From NCBI GenBank assembly GCA_019187195.1, contig JABAQT010000030.1:123236-187235 (forward strand): a stretch of DNA of 64,000 nucleotides, given 5' to 3'. The notes under the pieces are model-generated. The model searched no databases and had not been told where the DNA came from. It saw nothing but the letters and a program-made list of their open reading frames with translations. Of this stretch, positions 1 through 8,873 are shown in pieces (within the stretch, counting starts at the first letter, position 1; every line of letters begins with the position of its first letter). A program made the translations under genes and the position numbers. The DNA is from Bryobacteraceae bacterium. Lineage in GTDB: Bacteria; Acidobacteriota; Terriglobia; Bryobacterales; Bryobacteraceae.

Positions 1-342
1 CGCGAACAGGAGCAGAATGCCTCCCGCGTGAACCCAGCTCACCAGATTGGTTAACTCGTTTCCGGTCAACGCCACTGTCGGATTCGAAATGATGAAGTAG
101 TTATTGTTCGAGAGATTGGCGCCGGTAATGGCTTCCGGGCTTTCAATTGTATGACTTTGGGGCGCTGCCGTTGCCTTCGCGTAGATCGTGCTGAAGTTCC
201 CGCTGCTCGCCCAGACCTGGTTGGCGGTGTTGCTCGACCATTGACCTATCGTCGCGGCCTCACCGAACCCAGCGCCGAGGCACCCCGCCAGCAGGGACAG
301 CAAAAGCATCCTACCAATTGGAGCCCTGCTCCTTTTGAACAT
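1..342 (-). CDS. Exported protein of unknown function (C-terminus beyond left edge)
   Basis: The ATG at 342 has a GGAGG Shine-Dalgarno about 8 bases upstream. About 114 codons are visible. The N-terminus is a signal peptide (basic MFKRSR, then a hydrophobic MLLLSLLAGCLGA stretch, cleavage probably after GFGEA). The mature part is rich in Ser, Asn and Thr and ends at the edge with a GGILLLFA strand preceded by LVSWVHA. That is the kind of segment seen in glutamine-amidotransferase-like or PEP-CTERM exported proteins, but the diagnostic C-terminus is outside the window. The start, signal peptide and strand are clear. The function is not assignable. Confidence 0.7.
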   Translation of the reverse strand, partial: MFKRSRAPIGRMLLLSLLAGCLGAGFGEAATIGQWSSNTANQVWASSGNFSTIYAKATAAPQSHTIESPEAITGANLSNNNYFIISNPTVALTGNELTNLVSWVHAGGILLLFA

Positions 343-526
343 CGAATAACCTCCGAGCCCTTCGTGTTCGCAGTTTTCTAGTATGCCGTGCGGCTTCACA
401 GACTGAAGCCCAATGTTACATCCCGAGTATATCATGGAAATTCCAGACTGCAAGGAAAACATCAGCCTGCCCAGCCTGCCGGGGAACCTTCTTTTCCATG
501 AAGTTAACATCATTCCCCATCCCCAT

Positions 527-1489
527 TCATCGTCCGCCGGCCGCCAAAACTTCACCCCCGCGCCCCTCGGCCAGCATCGCACCCCAATGATACCCGGCGC
601 CAAAGGCAGTGAAACATACCTTGTGCCCCGCCGCGAATCCCGATTCCTTCTCCCATTCCGCCGCCGCGATCAGCATCGACGCCGACGAGGTGTTCGCATA
701 CCTGGCAATGTTCGTGTAAAACCGCTCCCGTTCCACCCCGATCGAGTCCGCCACCCGGTCCATCAGGTTCTGGTTCGCCTGGTGCATCAGATACACATCC
801 ACATCCCGCGCCGTTACTCCCTGCTCCTCGAGCACCTGTAGAATCACCCGCGGCAACTTCCGGCTGGCATGCAGAATCACGCTTCGCCCGTTCATCGCCA
901 GTCCAGCCCCGAACTCGAGCCGTAAATCCTCGGCGAAGGCCCCATCCGTCGCCATTCGTGAGCCGAGAATGCGCGCCTTCCCTTCAGATGGGTGCACCAG
1001 GCACGCCCCCGCCCCGTCCCCAAACAGCACCGATATACCCGCCTCGAGCGGTTCTCGCATCGCAATACGGGACATGACCTCGGCGGCTACCACCAGCACC
1101 GGGCCGCGCCGGTTTGCCATGTCGCCGGCCATCGCCATGCCAAACAGACCTCCCGCGCTCGCAATCGGGATGTCCACCGCCGGCGTCTCATCCAGTCCGA
1201 GGCGTCTGGCCACCTGGCTCGCCGGCCCGGGGAACTGCCGCGCCGGGGTGCCGCTTGAAACCAGAATCAGCCCCAGTTCCGACGCCTTCATCCCGGCCCG
1301 TGCCAGGCAATCCGAGGCCGCTTCCCAGGCCAAATCGGCAACCGTGGTGTCCGCGTCCACATAGCGCCGCTCCTCGATGCCGGATACTTTGCGGATCCAA
1401 TCCGCCGTCCGTCCCACAAGCCCCGACAGTTCTTCGTTTGTCACCACACGCGCCGGCAGCGCGGCGCCGAAATTCACAATATATGCCAC
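527..1489 (-). CDS. KASIII (FabH-fold) acyltransferase/ketoacyl synthase-like protein with Ser in place of catalytic Cys
   Basis: This 320-residue protein has the FabH/KASIII fold. It aligns well with FabH around the nucleophile, but the usual ACAG motif reads ASAG, so residue 111 is Ser (codon AGC). The catalytic His (H236 in LMHQAN) and Asn (N266 in YANTS) are kept, as is the FGDGAGA loop. A Ser nucleophile is known in KASIII relatives such as DpsC of daunorubicin synthesis. FabH itself condenses acyl-CoA with malonyl-ACP. A Ser enzyme here may instead move an acyl group from CoA to the carrier protein encoded next door. The start is GTG, 2 bases after the stop of the ACP gene. It is the last gene of the MBOAT/SGNH operon, so a role in polymer acylation is inferred. 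Fold is certain; reaction is not. Confidence 0.85.
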   Translation of the reverse strand: MAYIVNFGAALPARVVTNEELSGLVGRTADWIRKVSGIEERRYVDADTTVADLAWEAASDCLARAGMKASELGLILVSSGTPARQFPGPASQVARRLGLDETPAVDIPIASAGGLFGMAMAGDMANRRGPVLVVAAEVMSRIAMREPLEAGISVLFGDGAGACLVHPSEGKARILGSRMATDGAFAEDLRLEFGAGLAMNGRSVILHASRKLPRVILQVLEEQGVTARDVDVYLMHQANQNLMDRVADSIGVERERFYTNIARYANTSSASMLIAAAEWEKESGFAAGHKVCFTAFGAGYHWGAMLAEGRGGEVLAAGGR

Positions 1490-1491
1490 TT

Positions 1492-1722
1492 CTATTGCAG
1501 GCTTTCCAGATAGGTTTCAATCCGCTCTATGGTGTCAAACTTCCGTGGATTCAAATCCGAATCCGGAATCTTCACTCCGAAAGCCGCTTCGAGTTCGCTC
1601 ACCATGTCCGGCAAGGCAAAGGAATCAAGCAACCCCGAGTCGAAAAGCGACTCATCAGAGCCCGGAGCCTTCTTCCTCGATACCCGCTCGATAATCTCAG
1701 TTATTTTCGCTCGTTTGTCCAT
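1492..1722 (-). CDS. Acyl carrier protein
   Basis: A 76-residue carrier protein with the four-helix ACP pattern. The phosphopantetheine-attachment motif is LLDSF, with Ser34 as the site (canonical DSL here DSF). The ATG at 1722 is preceded by AGGA with good spacing. An in-frame TTG at 1737 would add five residues. The gene overlaps the 3' end of the upstream SGNH gene by 26 bases, which suggests translational coupling. A dedicated carrier beside an MBOAT and SGNH proteins recalls DltC of the teichoic-acid D-alanylation system. No adenylation enzyme (DltA) is visible, and the KASIII-like protein immediately downstream may load it. Confidence 0.88.
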   Translation of the reverse strand: MDKRAKITEIIERVSRKKAPGSDESLFDSGLLDSFALPDMVSELEAAFGVKIPDSDLNPRKFDTIERIETYLESLQ

Positions 1723-3022
1723 TCCGGTCCTGCCCAATCAATTCTTTCCGCACCTTTACAAACGTCGTGTAATGCTCCATCAGATCCTGGAACACAGCCC
1801 CGCCCAGCAACTGGTAGCCCGCCGCCGTGAAGTGCACGTAATCTCCCTGCGCCAAACCCGCGTTCACCCATTGCCGCATCGCGCCCTTCCCCCCCATTTT
1901 CGCGCGCATATCCCAGAACGCGCATCCCGTCCCCAACGCCGCCTCCCGCTGCGCCTCCACAATCCGGTCCACGTTTCCATAGACCTGCCACTTCCGCCCG
2001 CGCGCGCGCACGTACCGGTCCGGAGGGCCGATCACCAGAATCGATGCCGCCGGCGCCATCGTCCGGAAACGGTGAATCAGGTTTACGAACATCTCGCGGT
2101 ACTTGACTTCCGTCCACTCGCCGTTGCCTGCCTCATTCGTCCCATACGCCAGCACGATCAGAGCCGGATTCCGCCTGGCAATATGCGCCGCCAGCAGATT
2201 CTCCTCCCAGTTGAACACGATCGAAGCCTGCGCCCCGTTGATTCCCAAAGTCTCGTAGGTAACTCCGTGTCCCTGCTCGGCCACCCATCCGAACAGCCGC
2301 ACGGGAGCCCGCTGGGTCGTCTCCACCTCGAAGCGGTGCTCTCCAGCCGGCGTGCATTGGTGGCGGTAGTAGCCCGGCCCCAACTCCCCGTTTGTCGATA
2401 TCTCCTCGACCGGCGTCCCGTTGTCGAGAAACGTCAGCGTCCCGCCGCCCGGCTGCTGAAGATAGTACAGTTCGAGCGATTCACAATGCACATCCACTGT
2501 CACCGACTCTCGCGCCCGCCTTGTCGTAATGCTCACTCCGCCCAACCCGTAAAGGCCGTCTCCGCTACGCCCCACCAGCCCATCCGAGTACCAACCGGAC
2601 GTCCCCCAACTGCGCGAATCCATGCGCCGGTATCCGTTCCAGGGCCGCCCCGCTAACGTGTATCCGCTGCCGCCGTTGCCGAACTTCGTCTGAAAAAGCG
2701 ATCGCAAAAACCCTGTCCACTCATCCGCCGCCGTGTGCGAATCCCCATAATGCAGAATGTGAAGGTTGCCCTCCGAGAGTCCATTCTGCTGCCGGTAGAG
2801 CCGCTCGAAGAACGGCACCAGCGCCGCCACATTCTCCATGGGAGTCTCCCTCGCCAATTCGAGAAAGTCCTCCACCCTTCGCGCGGCCTCGGCACGAACC
2901 TGCGGTGCCACCGGAGCCTGCCGGCGCGCCGCCTGCCGTTTCTTCCCCGCCGAGGCTAGGGGCTGGCAAAGCAGGCCCGCCAGCATGCACGCCGCCATTG
3001 CCGCGCTCCACCGTGTCCTCAT
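1697..3022 (-). CDS. Exported SGNH/GDSL-fold acyl-esterase or acetyltransferase-like protein
   Basis: 441 residues with an N-terminal signal peptide (about residues 1-25). SGNH blocks are visible: block I HYGDSH with nucleophile Ser95, block III-like GTNEA (N296), and block V DYVHF with Asp394 and His397. The protein therefore probably acts outside the cytoplasmic membrane as an acyl esterase or, by analogy with AlgJ/AlgX, PatB or DltD, as the final acyltransferase onto a polymer. It is paralogous in layout to the next gene upstream (both have a beta-rich insert with a YLQQPGGG/YLRQPGGG motif between blocks I and III). It sits 1 base from that gene in one operon with an MBOAT protein. Confidence 0.82.
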   Translation of the reverse strand: MRTRWSAAMAACMLAGLLCQPLASAGKKRQAARRQAPVAPQVRAEAARRVEDFLELARETPMENVAALVPFFERLYRQQNGLSEGNLHILHYGDSHTAADEWTGFLRSLFQTKFGNGGSGYTLAGRPWNGYRRMDSRSWGTSGWYSDGLVGRSGDGLYGLGGVSITTRRARESVTVDVHCESLELYYLQQPGGGTLTFLDNGTPVEEISTNGELGPGYYRHQCTPAGEHRFEVETTQRAPVRLFGWVAEQGHGVTYETLGINGAQASIVFNWEENLLAAHIARRNPALIVLAYGTNEAGNGEWTEVKYREMFVNLIHRFRTMAPAASILVIGPPDRYVRARGRKWQVYGNVDRIVEAQREAALGTGCAFWDMRAKMGGKGAMRQWVNAGLAQGDYVHFTAAGYQLLGGAVFQDLMEHYTTFVKVRKELIGQDRNGQTSENN

Positions 3023-3023
3023 C

Positions 3024-4391
3024 TCAATTGCTGGCCACCATCGTTCGTTTTCGCAACAGCCTCAACTTGTACTTGTTATACCCGTCGATCAGCGCCTGAT
3101 ATAACAATCCTCCCACGATTTTCGCCCCCGCCGGCATGGGGTGAATGAAGTCCGCGCCCACCAGCCGCGGCTCCGCTTCATACCATCTCCCCATCGTGCC
3201 CATCCCGCCCATCGCCTCGAAGGTATTGAAAAACGCGCAGCCCGATTCCCTGGCCGCCCGCTCCTGAATCGCCACCAGCCGCGGTATGGCGGGCACCGTC
3301 GAGATCTCTCCGTCCGTCATCCGCTGCCCCCGGTCCATGGGGCTCATCACCAGCACGGCTGTGTCGGGCAGCGCCTTCCGGATCCGCCGCACCACCTCGA
3401 GCGTCTCCTTCTCCGACACATAGTCCACAAACTTCGGGTACGCGCTCTCGTTCGTCCCATAGTTCACAATCACCAGGTGAGGCCGGTAATGACGCAGTTG
3501 CTCTCGCCAGTGCCCTTCATTCATCAGCCTCGCCAGCACGGAGACATAGGCCCCATTCACCCCCAGACTGTAATACATCACCCCCGGAACATCCTTGCTC
3601 AGCAGCACGCCGAACAGCCGCACCGTGGCGTTCATCACCTGCAGCGTGATCACCCGCGTCTGTTCGGGTATGCGGAACCGGGCGAATCCCGACCCGCGGA
3701 CCGCGCCATCTGTGTTCACCACCCCCAGCTCCTTGCCGTCCGCCTCCGCCCTCAACTGCCCTCCGCCGGGCTGGCGCAGATATGCCACCTCAATCGAGCG
3801 GTGCCCCCTATCCCGTAAACGGATGCGAGCCGTTGCCCCCGCTCCGCCTCGAAAACTCACTCCTCCCAGCCCGTAGAGCCCATCGCGCACCGTGGATTGG
3901 TTCGCCGGATCGATCTCCCAGCCGCTGCCGTCAAGATCCACGCCTCTGTGCGCATACCAGGCCCACGGTTTCGCCACCAGGCAGAATCCGTGGCCCGCGT
4001 CGCCGAACTGCTTTTGCAACAGCACCCTCGTATCGCTGGTGATCAGGTCCGCCGTCGTCGGCGAATCTCCGTAGTGTAGAATCCGGACCACTTCTCCCTG
4101 CTTCTTTCCCTCCGTCTGCAAAAGCGCCTGGTAAAACGAATCGAGCGTATGCTTCGGGTCGAGAATCGGGTAGCGTATCTGCTTATAGGGATTCGTCTCC
4201 GGCCGGAGACGCTGCCGTTCCTCCAACTCCGGATCCACCGACGGCCGCCGGTCGACGAAATCGAGCACGCCCGGAATCGTCCGCCAGTCCATCACCTTGT
4301 AGTCGCGCAACGCCGGCACAACGTCGGCGAGCCCCAGGATCGCGCCGAAAGCCACGATTGTCAGCGTTGTCTTTGAGGGCAGCCGGATCAT
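3024..4391 (-). CDS. Membrane-anchored SGNH-fold protein (AlgJ/DltD-like role)
   Basis: 455 residues. A single N-terminal hydrophobic segment (about residues 8-27) looks like an uncleaved anchor or signal. Block I is HYGDSP with Ser110, a GTNES motif marks the Asn block, and ADFIHP near the C-terminus supplies the Asp-His pair. The protein resembles its downstream neighbour over its whole length, including the central YLRQPGGG beta region, so the pair probably arose by duplication. It starts 4 bases after the MBOAT stop. In AlgI/AlgJ and DltB/DltD systems the MBOAT passes an acyl group across the membrane to an SGNH partner. That role is inferred here. Two different SGNH partners may serve relay and transfer, or two acceptor sites. 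Confidence 0.82.
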   Translation of the reverse strand: MIRLPSKTTLTIVAFGAILGLADVVPALRDYKVMDWRTIPGVLDFVDRRPSVDPELEERQRLRPETNPYKQIRYPILDPKHTLDSFYQALLQTEGKKQGEVVRILHYGDSPTTADLITSDTRVLLQKQFGDAGHGFCLVAKPWAWYAHRGVDLDGSGWEIDPANQSTVRDGLYGLGGVSFRGGAGATARIRLRDRGHRSIEVAYLRQPGGGQLRAEADGKELGVVNTDGAVRGSGFARFRIPEQTRVITLQVMNATVRLFGVLLSKDVPGVMYYSLGVNGAYVSVLARLMNEGHWREQLRHYRPHLVIVNYGTNESAYPKFVDYVSEKETLEVVRRIRKALPDTAVLVMSPMDRGQRMTDGEISTVPAIPRLVAIQERAARESGCAFFNTFEAMGGMGTMGRWYEAEPRLVGADFIHPMPAGAKIVGGLLYQALIDGYNKYKLRLLRKRTMVASN

Positions 4392-4395
4392 ATTC

Positions 4396-5805
4396 CTAGA
4401 ACTTGGTGTAGATGAACGGAGCCGCCCCCGTCGCCGCCACGTAATGAATGGCCAGCAACAACAGCGCCATCGCCGCCGCCTGCACGTAAAAGGGCGACCG
4501 CACGAAGATGCCGCTCAGGCCTTTGTACCAGCCCGCGGGCGTATAGTGCGCAACCAGCGCGATCCCCATCACCATCGCGATCGGAGCCGAGATGTTGGCA
4601 AAGGAGACACTCATCGACCCGATCCGGGCGAGCACCGCCCAGGCGTTTTCCATGCTGGAGGCCCGGAAAAACACCCATGCGAAGCACACAAACTGCGCTG
4701 TAAAGAAAATCCTCGAACCTTTGGCCCACCACGCCTGGTTCGGCCGCGGATTGCCTCGCCACACCTGCCACGCCCGTGTAGCTCCCAGCCCCACCCCATG
4801 CAGCAGCCCCCACACGACGAACGTCCAGTTCGGCCCATGCCACAACCCTCCGATCACCATCGTAATCACCAGGTTCATGTACGTGAGGATCTTCCACTTC
4901 GAGCGCAGCCCGGGAAGCGAAAAATACAGATAGTCCCGCAGCCAGTTCGACAACGTGATGTGCCACCGCCTCCAGAAATCCGGCACGCTCTCCGCCGCGT
5001 ACGGCATCTTGAAGTTCCCCGGCAGCTTGATTCCCAGCAGCAACGCCGACCCGATCGCGATATCCGTATATCCGGAAAAATCGTAATACAGTTGCAGTGC
5101 GTAGGCGTATACCGCGATCAACACCTCCATTCCCGTGTACAGGTTCGGAAAATCGAACACCCGGTTCACCAGGTTCGCCCCCAGATAATCGGCGATCAGC
5201 AGCTTTTTCATCAGCCCCAGCCCGATCAGAAACACCGCCCGTCCGCCCTCTTCGCCGCTCAACTCCCTGTCCTTCCGCTCCAACTGCGGCAGCAGCGCCG
5301 CCACTCGCGTAATCGGCCCGGCGAGCGTTGTGGGAAAGAAACTCACCGCCGACAGATACGCCAGGTAGCTCGATGTCGCCTTGGCGTCATTCCGGTACAG
5401 ATCCAGCGTGTATGTCAACGCCTGAAAGCAGTAGAAGGAGATGCCCAGCGGAAAGCTCCAATGCCATTCCGGCTTGGGCTGCCCCGTCCACGCCGACCAG
5501 TTCTCGAGGAAAAACGGCATGTACTTGAGCGCCGCCAGCAACCCCACGTTCCACGCGACGCTGGTCCCCACCAGCGCGCGCCGCGCCCACCGCTTCTTCT
5601 CTCTCCCCAGCCCCAATCCAATTGCGAAATCCACTGTCGAAGCCGCCGGAATCAGGAAGAGATAGAAAATGTCCCACTTGGCGTAAAAAAAGTAGTTCCC
5701 GAACAGAATCGCCGCCAGTGCCAGCGCGCGGCTCCGGGCCACCACCCAATACAGGAAGAAAATAGCGATGAGAAAAATGAAGTATGCCGAAGACGACAAC
5801 AACAT
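4396..5805 (-). CDS. MBOAT-family membrane O-acyltransferase (AlgI/DltB-like)
   Basis: 469 residues with about ten or more hydrophobic segments. The MBOAT core is clear: YYDFSGYTDIAIG, then DFWRRWHITLSNWLRDY with His282, and GGLWHGPNW with the usually invariant His323. Family members (AlgI, DltB, PatA) move acyl groups across the inner membrane to extracytoplasmic partners that modify polysaccharides or teichoic acids. It is the first gene of the five-gene minus-strand operon, followed within 4 bases by the SGNH genes, the carrier protein and the KASIII-like gene. The acceptor polymer is unknown, since no polysaccharide synthase is seen within the window. Confidence 0.93.
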   Translation of the reverse strand: MLLSSSAYFIFLIAIFFLYWVVARSRALALAAILFGNYFFYAKWDIFYLFLIPAASTVDFAIGLGLGREKKRWARRALVGTSVAWNVGLLAALKYMPFFLENWSAWTGQPKPEWHWSFPLGISFYCFQALTYTLDLYRNDAKATSSYLAYLSAVSFFPTTLAGPITRVAALLPQLERKDRELSGEEGGRAVFLIGLGLMKKLLIADYLGANLVNRVFDFPNLYTGMEVLIAVYAYALQLYYDFSGYTDIAIGSALLLGIKLPGNFKMPYAAESVPDFWRRWHITLSNWLRDYLYFSLPGLRSKWKILTYMNLVITMVIGGLWHGPNWTFVVWGLLHGVGLGATRAWQVWRGNPRPNQAWWAKGSRIFFTAQFVCFAWVFFRASSMENAWAVLARIGSMSVSFANISAPIAMVMGIALVAHYTPAGWYKGLSGIFVRSPFYVQAAAMALLLLAIHYVAATGAAPFIYTKF

Positions 5806-5857
5806 GGGCCAGAATCCAGTCTACCGGACTCGTTCCCCGTCCTACCCGCCTTTCTCC

Positions 5858-6616
5858 TTAATGCGTCTTAATGCGACCGGCCGGGGAGGGCCTCCGCCGC
5901 GGCCCCCGCTGGAACTTCGCGAAGTGTCCCGCATGTTGTAACGCCGTGAACCTCTCGATCACCAGCGCCTGCCGGAATGTGACATGCCGCCGCATCGCCG
6001 CGTCCGCCTCGAGCGGATCGCCGCTCGTAAGCGCCTTCACCAGGTCCCGGTGCCACGTTGCGGGCAGCGCCTCGAGGTCGGCCGTCACGTTGAAGAGCCA
6101 GTTGTAGATCAACACGCGGCTCCGCTCGATGGCGTCCACCAGCGCCGCGCAGTTGCCGCATTCGGCAATCCGCGTGTGCAGGTGCAGATGCGCCCGCTCG
6201 AACTCGAAGCCCGCCGCCGCCTTGTGCGCTTCGTCCACGCGCGCCACCGCCAATGACAGGCGGTCCACCAGTGCGGCCGTGTTCCGCAACTCCGCCTTCT
6301 GCTCCCTTGTCGCCAGCGTCACGAACAGCCGCGCCGATTGCGTTTCGAGCGCTTCGCGCACAATGTAGTGTCCGCGTATGTCCTCGACGGTCGGAATCTT
6401 CACCCGCGTCCCCGCCCGCGGTTTCGACTCCACCAACCCCTCCGACTCGAGCCGCTGGAGCGCCTCCGAAACCGGAATCAGGCTCATTCCTAATTCCTCG
6501 GCCACCCGCCGCCTGGATAGTGGTTCTCCAAGGGCATACTCGCCCACCAGAATCTTGTTGCGTACCCGGTCATACGCCTGCAGGCTCAGCGTCGCCGGCA
6601 CCCTTCTTCCTGGCAT
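5858..6616 (-). CDS. GntR-family transcriptional regulator (FadR/FCD type)
   Basis: 252 residues. A winged helix-turn-helix occupies about residues 10-75, with the typical GntR run LSRRRVAEELGMSLIPVSEA followed by LESEGLVESKPRAGTRV. A helical FCD ligand-binding domain covers about 80-225 (DIRGHYIVREALETQSARL, later HTRIAECGN and WHRDLVKAL). FCD regulators usually sense organic acids or acyl-type metabolites. The gene lies 52 bases upstream of the MBOAT operon on the same strand, so it may be cotranscribed with it and control it. No operator could be defined by eye. The effector is unknown. Confidence 0.9.
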   Translation of the reverse strand: MPGRRVPATLSLQAYDRVRNKILVGEYALGEPLSRRRVAEELGMSLIPVSEALQRLESEGLVESKPRAGTRVKIPTVEDIRGHYIVREALETQSARLFVTLATREQKAELRNTAALVDRLSLAVARVDEAHKAAAGFEFERAHLHLHTRIAECGNCAALVDAIERSRVLIYNWLFNVTADLEALPATWHRDLVKALTSGDPLEADAAMRRHVTFRQALVIERFTALQHAGHFAKFQRGPRRRPSPAGRIKTH

Positions 6617-6807
6617 AATGCACGCTCACCCCGTATCCTTGTCCAGGGAACGCCCGTCCATGTTCCCCCGAATCATCGACGCGCGGCCTCCGCGACCGAG
6701 TCAATGCCGAACCGCTGCAACTTGAAAGCGAGCCGGCGCCGGTTTTGTCGTGACAAGCATATCTTCGTACTGGTGGGATTGCAACACGGGAATCGGGTTT
6801 GTCAAAT

Positions 6808-8241
6808 CTATGGCAGTTGCACCAGGGGAACGACATCCAGGCGGGGCGGAAAATCTCCCGTATTGCTTCCAATTACGGCGTTGGTTCCCGCCAGGCGCCC
6901 ATAGTAGTTGCTGCCTGCCTCCACGGTGTGTGTCTGCCCGGTCCCCGGATCCACTAACCGCACCACTCCCATCGTCGCATCCTCGCGCTGCCGCGAGAGA
7001 CGGTCATCGGACTTCCAGGCGTCCCAGAATGTGGACGAGTATGCCTCACTCAGAGCGGCGTTGGTCTCCGTGACTATGGAAGCTACATTCGCCGTCGTCT
7101 GCAATTGCGCCGCCGCCCACCGGGGATTCACCGTGAAGGTCTTGTACATGCGCGTGAGGACGCCTCCGGCGGTAACCGCGTCCGCGATCGGAGCAGTGTA
7201 GCAGTTGATCTGCTGGACGAGCCAGAATGCCGTTTGCAAAGCCATATGCCGCGTGGTTGCCGCCATGCAGTAGCCGGCGATCGTCTCTCCGCGCCGCTGC
7301 GTTTCAAAGACCACTTCGCCCGCCGTTGTGACGCTCTGGAAGCTCGGATTGGCCGAAAGGATCCGGTTCATTCGGTTGAAGGTTTCGGCCAAGTCCGGCC
7401 GGTTCCTCCGCAGTTTCACCTGCAGGGTTCCGCCCGCCATCCGCCGCGCATAGGATTCGGCAAACGCCTCGCCCGGCACATAGCGGCTGATTTGCCCATT
7501 GAGCCCGTATCCGGGCGAGTACATCTGACCTTCGCGGAACCCCAGCCACATCAACTGCTGATTCATTTCGAAGAAGGGCGGAATCCGCGCATCGCCCATC
7601 ATGACAAGCGTCCGGCCGTCACCGGAGACGGTTTCGACAGCCGGCCTCACATCCACGGCGTTGCCGCGGAACAGCCCGCCCGAAGTCCGCCAGTCGCGCG
7701 GCACGGACAAAGAGAAAGCGCTCTCCCTTGGATCCCGAAATTGCGTAAACTCCAACGGCTCGCTCGCCGCTGCCGCCGGTTTGGCGGTGAACCGGAACGA
7801 CCCGAGAATCCGCCCCAGCACGGACCGGTAACTTTCGAATTCCGATTGCCGGGCCGCCATGATCATCAGCGTGCCGGCGCCGCCGCTGATGGCGCACAGT
7901 GCATTGCCCCGCGTTCCGCCGGCCGTGAACGGCGCAACCACGATATCCCATTGGGGGCTCACGCGCCGTATTTCGCCGATTCTTGCCCCCTCGATCGCGG
8001 TTCTGATCCTCTCCGCCGCGGTGCGTCCGCGCTCCACAAACCCGCTTATCCGCACATAAGCGGACTGATCCGCGCTCCGCACCACGATCGAAGAGGCCCC
8101 CCGCGCCTCCACTATCCAGCCTCGTGGGTGTTCCAGCTGGAAGCCGGCGGGATCCTCATAGTTCACAAATGTCAGGCCGCGGCCGCCGGCGGCGCAACCG
8201 GCCGCCCCAACCACCGCAAGAACCAGCGCCGTCAGTCTCAT
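6808..8241 (-). CDS. Putative lipoprotein of unknown function, with duplicated domain
   Basis: 477 residues. The N-terminus has a short hydrophobic signal and a lipobox-like AAGCAAG, so the mature protein probably starts at the Cys as a lipoprotein. Two similar domains can be seen: FVNYEDPAGFQLEHPRGWIV near the start and FTQFRDPRESAFSLSVPRDW about 150 residues later. This is the 'aromatic, S/QLE/SxPRxW' pattern of PsbP/DUF1795-like folds. The C-terminal third contains an IGSNTG and a QTHTVEAGSNYYGR stretch. It is divergent from the sigma-factor gene, with about 80 bases between the starts, so both promoters must sit in 8242-8324. Function is unknown. Confidence 0.75.
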   Translation of the reverse strand: MRLTALVLAVVGAAGCAAGGRGLTFVNYEDPAGFQLEHPRGWIVEARGASSIVVRSADQSAYVRISGFVERGRTAAERIRTAIEGARIGEIRRVSPQWDIVVAPFTAGGTRGNALCAISGGAGTLMIMAARQSEFESYRSVLGRILGSFRFTAKPAAAASEPLEFTQFRDPRESAFSLSVPRDWRTSGGLFRGNAVDVRPAVETVSGDGRTLVMMGDARIPPFFEMNQQLMWLGFREGQMYSPGYGLNGQISRYVPGEAFAESYARRMAGGTLQVKLRRNRPDLAETFNRMNRILSANPSFQSVTTAGEVVFETQRRGETIAGYCMAATTRHMALQTAFWLVQQINCYTAPIADAVTAGGVLTRMYKTFTVNPRWAAAQLQTTANVASIVTETNAALSEAYSSTFWDAWKSDDRLSRQREDATMGVVRLVDPGTGQTHTVEAGSNYYGRLAGTNAVIGSNTGDFPPRLDVVPLVQLP

Positions 8242-8324
8242 GCTCTTCCTTTCTGACCCACATCGCGAGAAACGGCCGCTCGCCCCCGCATCGAAGGACG
8301 ATTTTTGCTAAAACAGCCAAAGGT

Positions 8325-8873
8325 GTGCCGGACGCGACTACACTTCTGCAACGTTGGAGCAGCGGCGATCGCCGGGCCCTGGACGACCTGATGGCCATCG
8401 TCAACGATGAGCTGCGGCGCTTGGCTCAATCGGCTCTCATGCGGGAGAACCCGAGGCATACGCTGCAGGCGACGGCCCTGGTGAACGAACTCTATTTGCG
8501 TCTCGTTGACCAGCGGCAGGTGGGCGTGTCCGGGAAACGGCAGTTTTTTGGTGTCGCCGCCGTAGTCATGCGGCGCATCCTGGTGGATCACGCCAAAGCG
8601 AGGAAGGCAGGCAAGCGAGGCGGAGACCTGGTGCGTGCCGATCTGCCGGACCTGCCCGCCCGCGCGGCGCCGGCCGAGGATCTGCTGGCCATCGACGAGG
8701 CGCTCACCGCACTCCAGGCGTTGGATGACCGCAAGGCCCGGGTTGTCGAACTGAAGTTCTTCGCCGGACTCCACAATGAGGAGATCGCCGGCCTCCTGGA
8801 TATTTCCCTGGCCACCGTCGAGCGGGATTGGGCCATGGCCAAGAGTTGGCTCTACGACCGGATGGCAAAATGA
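8325..8873 (+). CDS. ECF-type RNA polymerase sigma factor (acidobacterial/planctomycete kinase-linked group)
   Basis: 182 residues from the GTG at 8325, chosen because the reading frame further upstream overlaps the divergent lipoprotein gene and has no sigma-like sequence. Region 2 is visible at TLQATALVNELYLRLVD through MRRILVDHAKARKAGKRGG. Region 4 is at ALQALDDRKARVVELKFFAG and LLDISLATVERDWAMAKSWL. This is the pattern I know from the TIGR02999 family of sigma factors. Its stop overlaps the start of the downstream kinase gene (ATGA), so the two are translationally coupled. Such pairs are common in Acidobacteria, and the kinase may control the sigma factor. Confidence 0.9.
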   Translation: MPDATTLLQRWSSGDRRALDDLMAIVNDELRRLAQSALMRENPRHTLQATALVNELYLRLVDQRQVGVSGKRQFFGVAAVVMRRILVDHAKARKAGKRGGDLVRADLPDLPARAAPAEDLLAIDEALTALQALDDRKARVVELKFFAGLHNEEIAGLLDISLATVERDWAMAKSWLYDRMAK

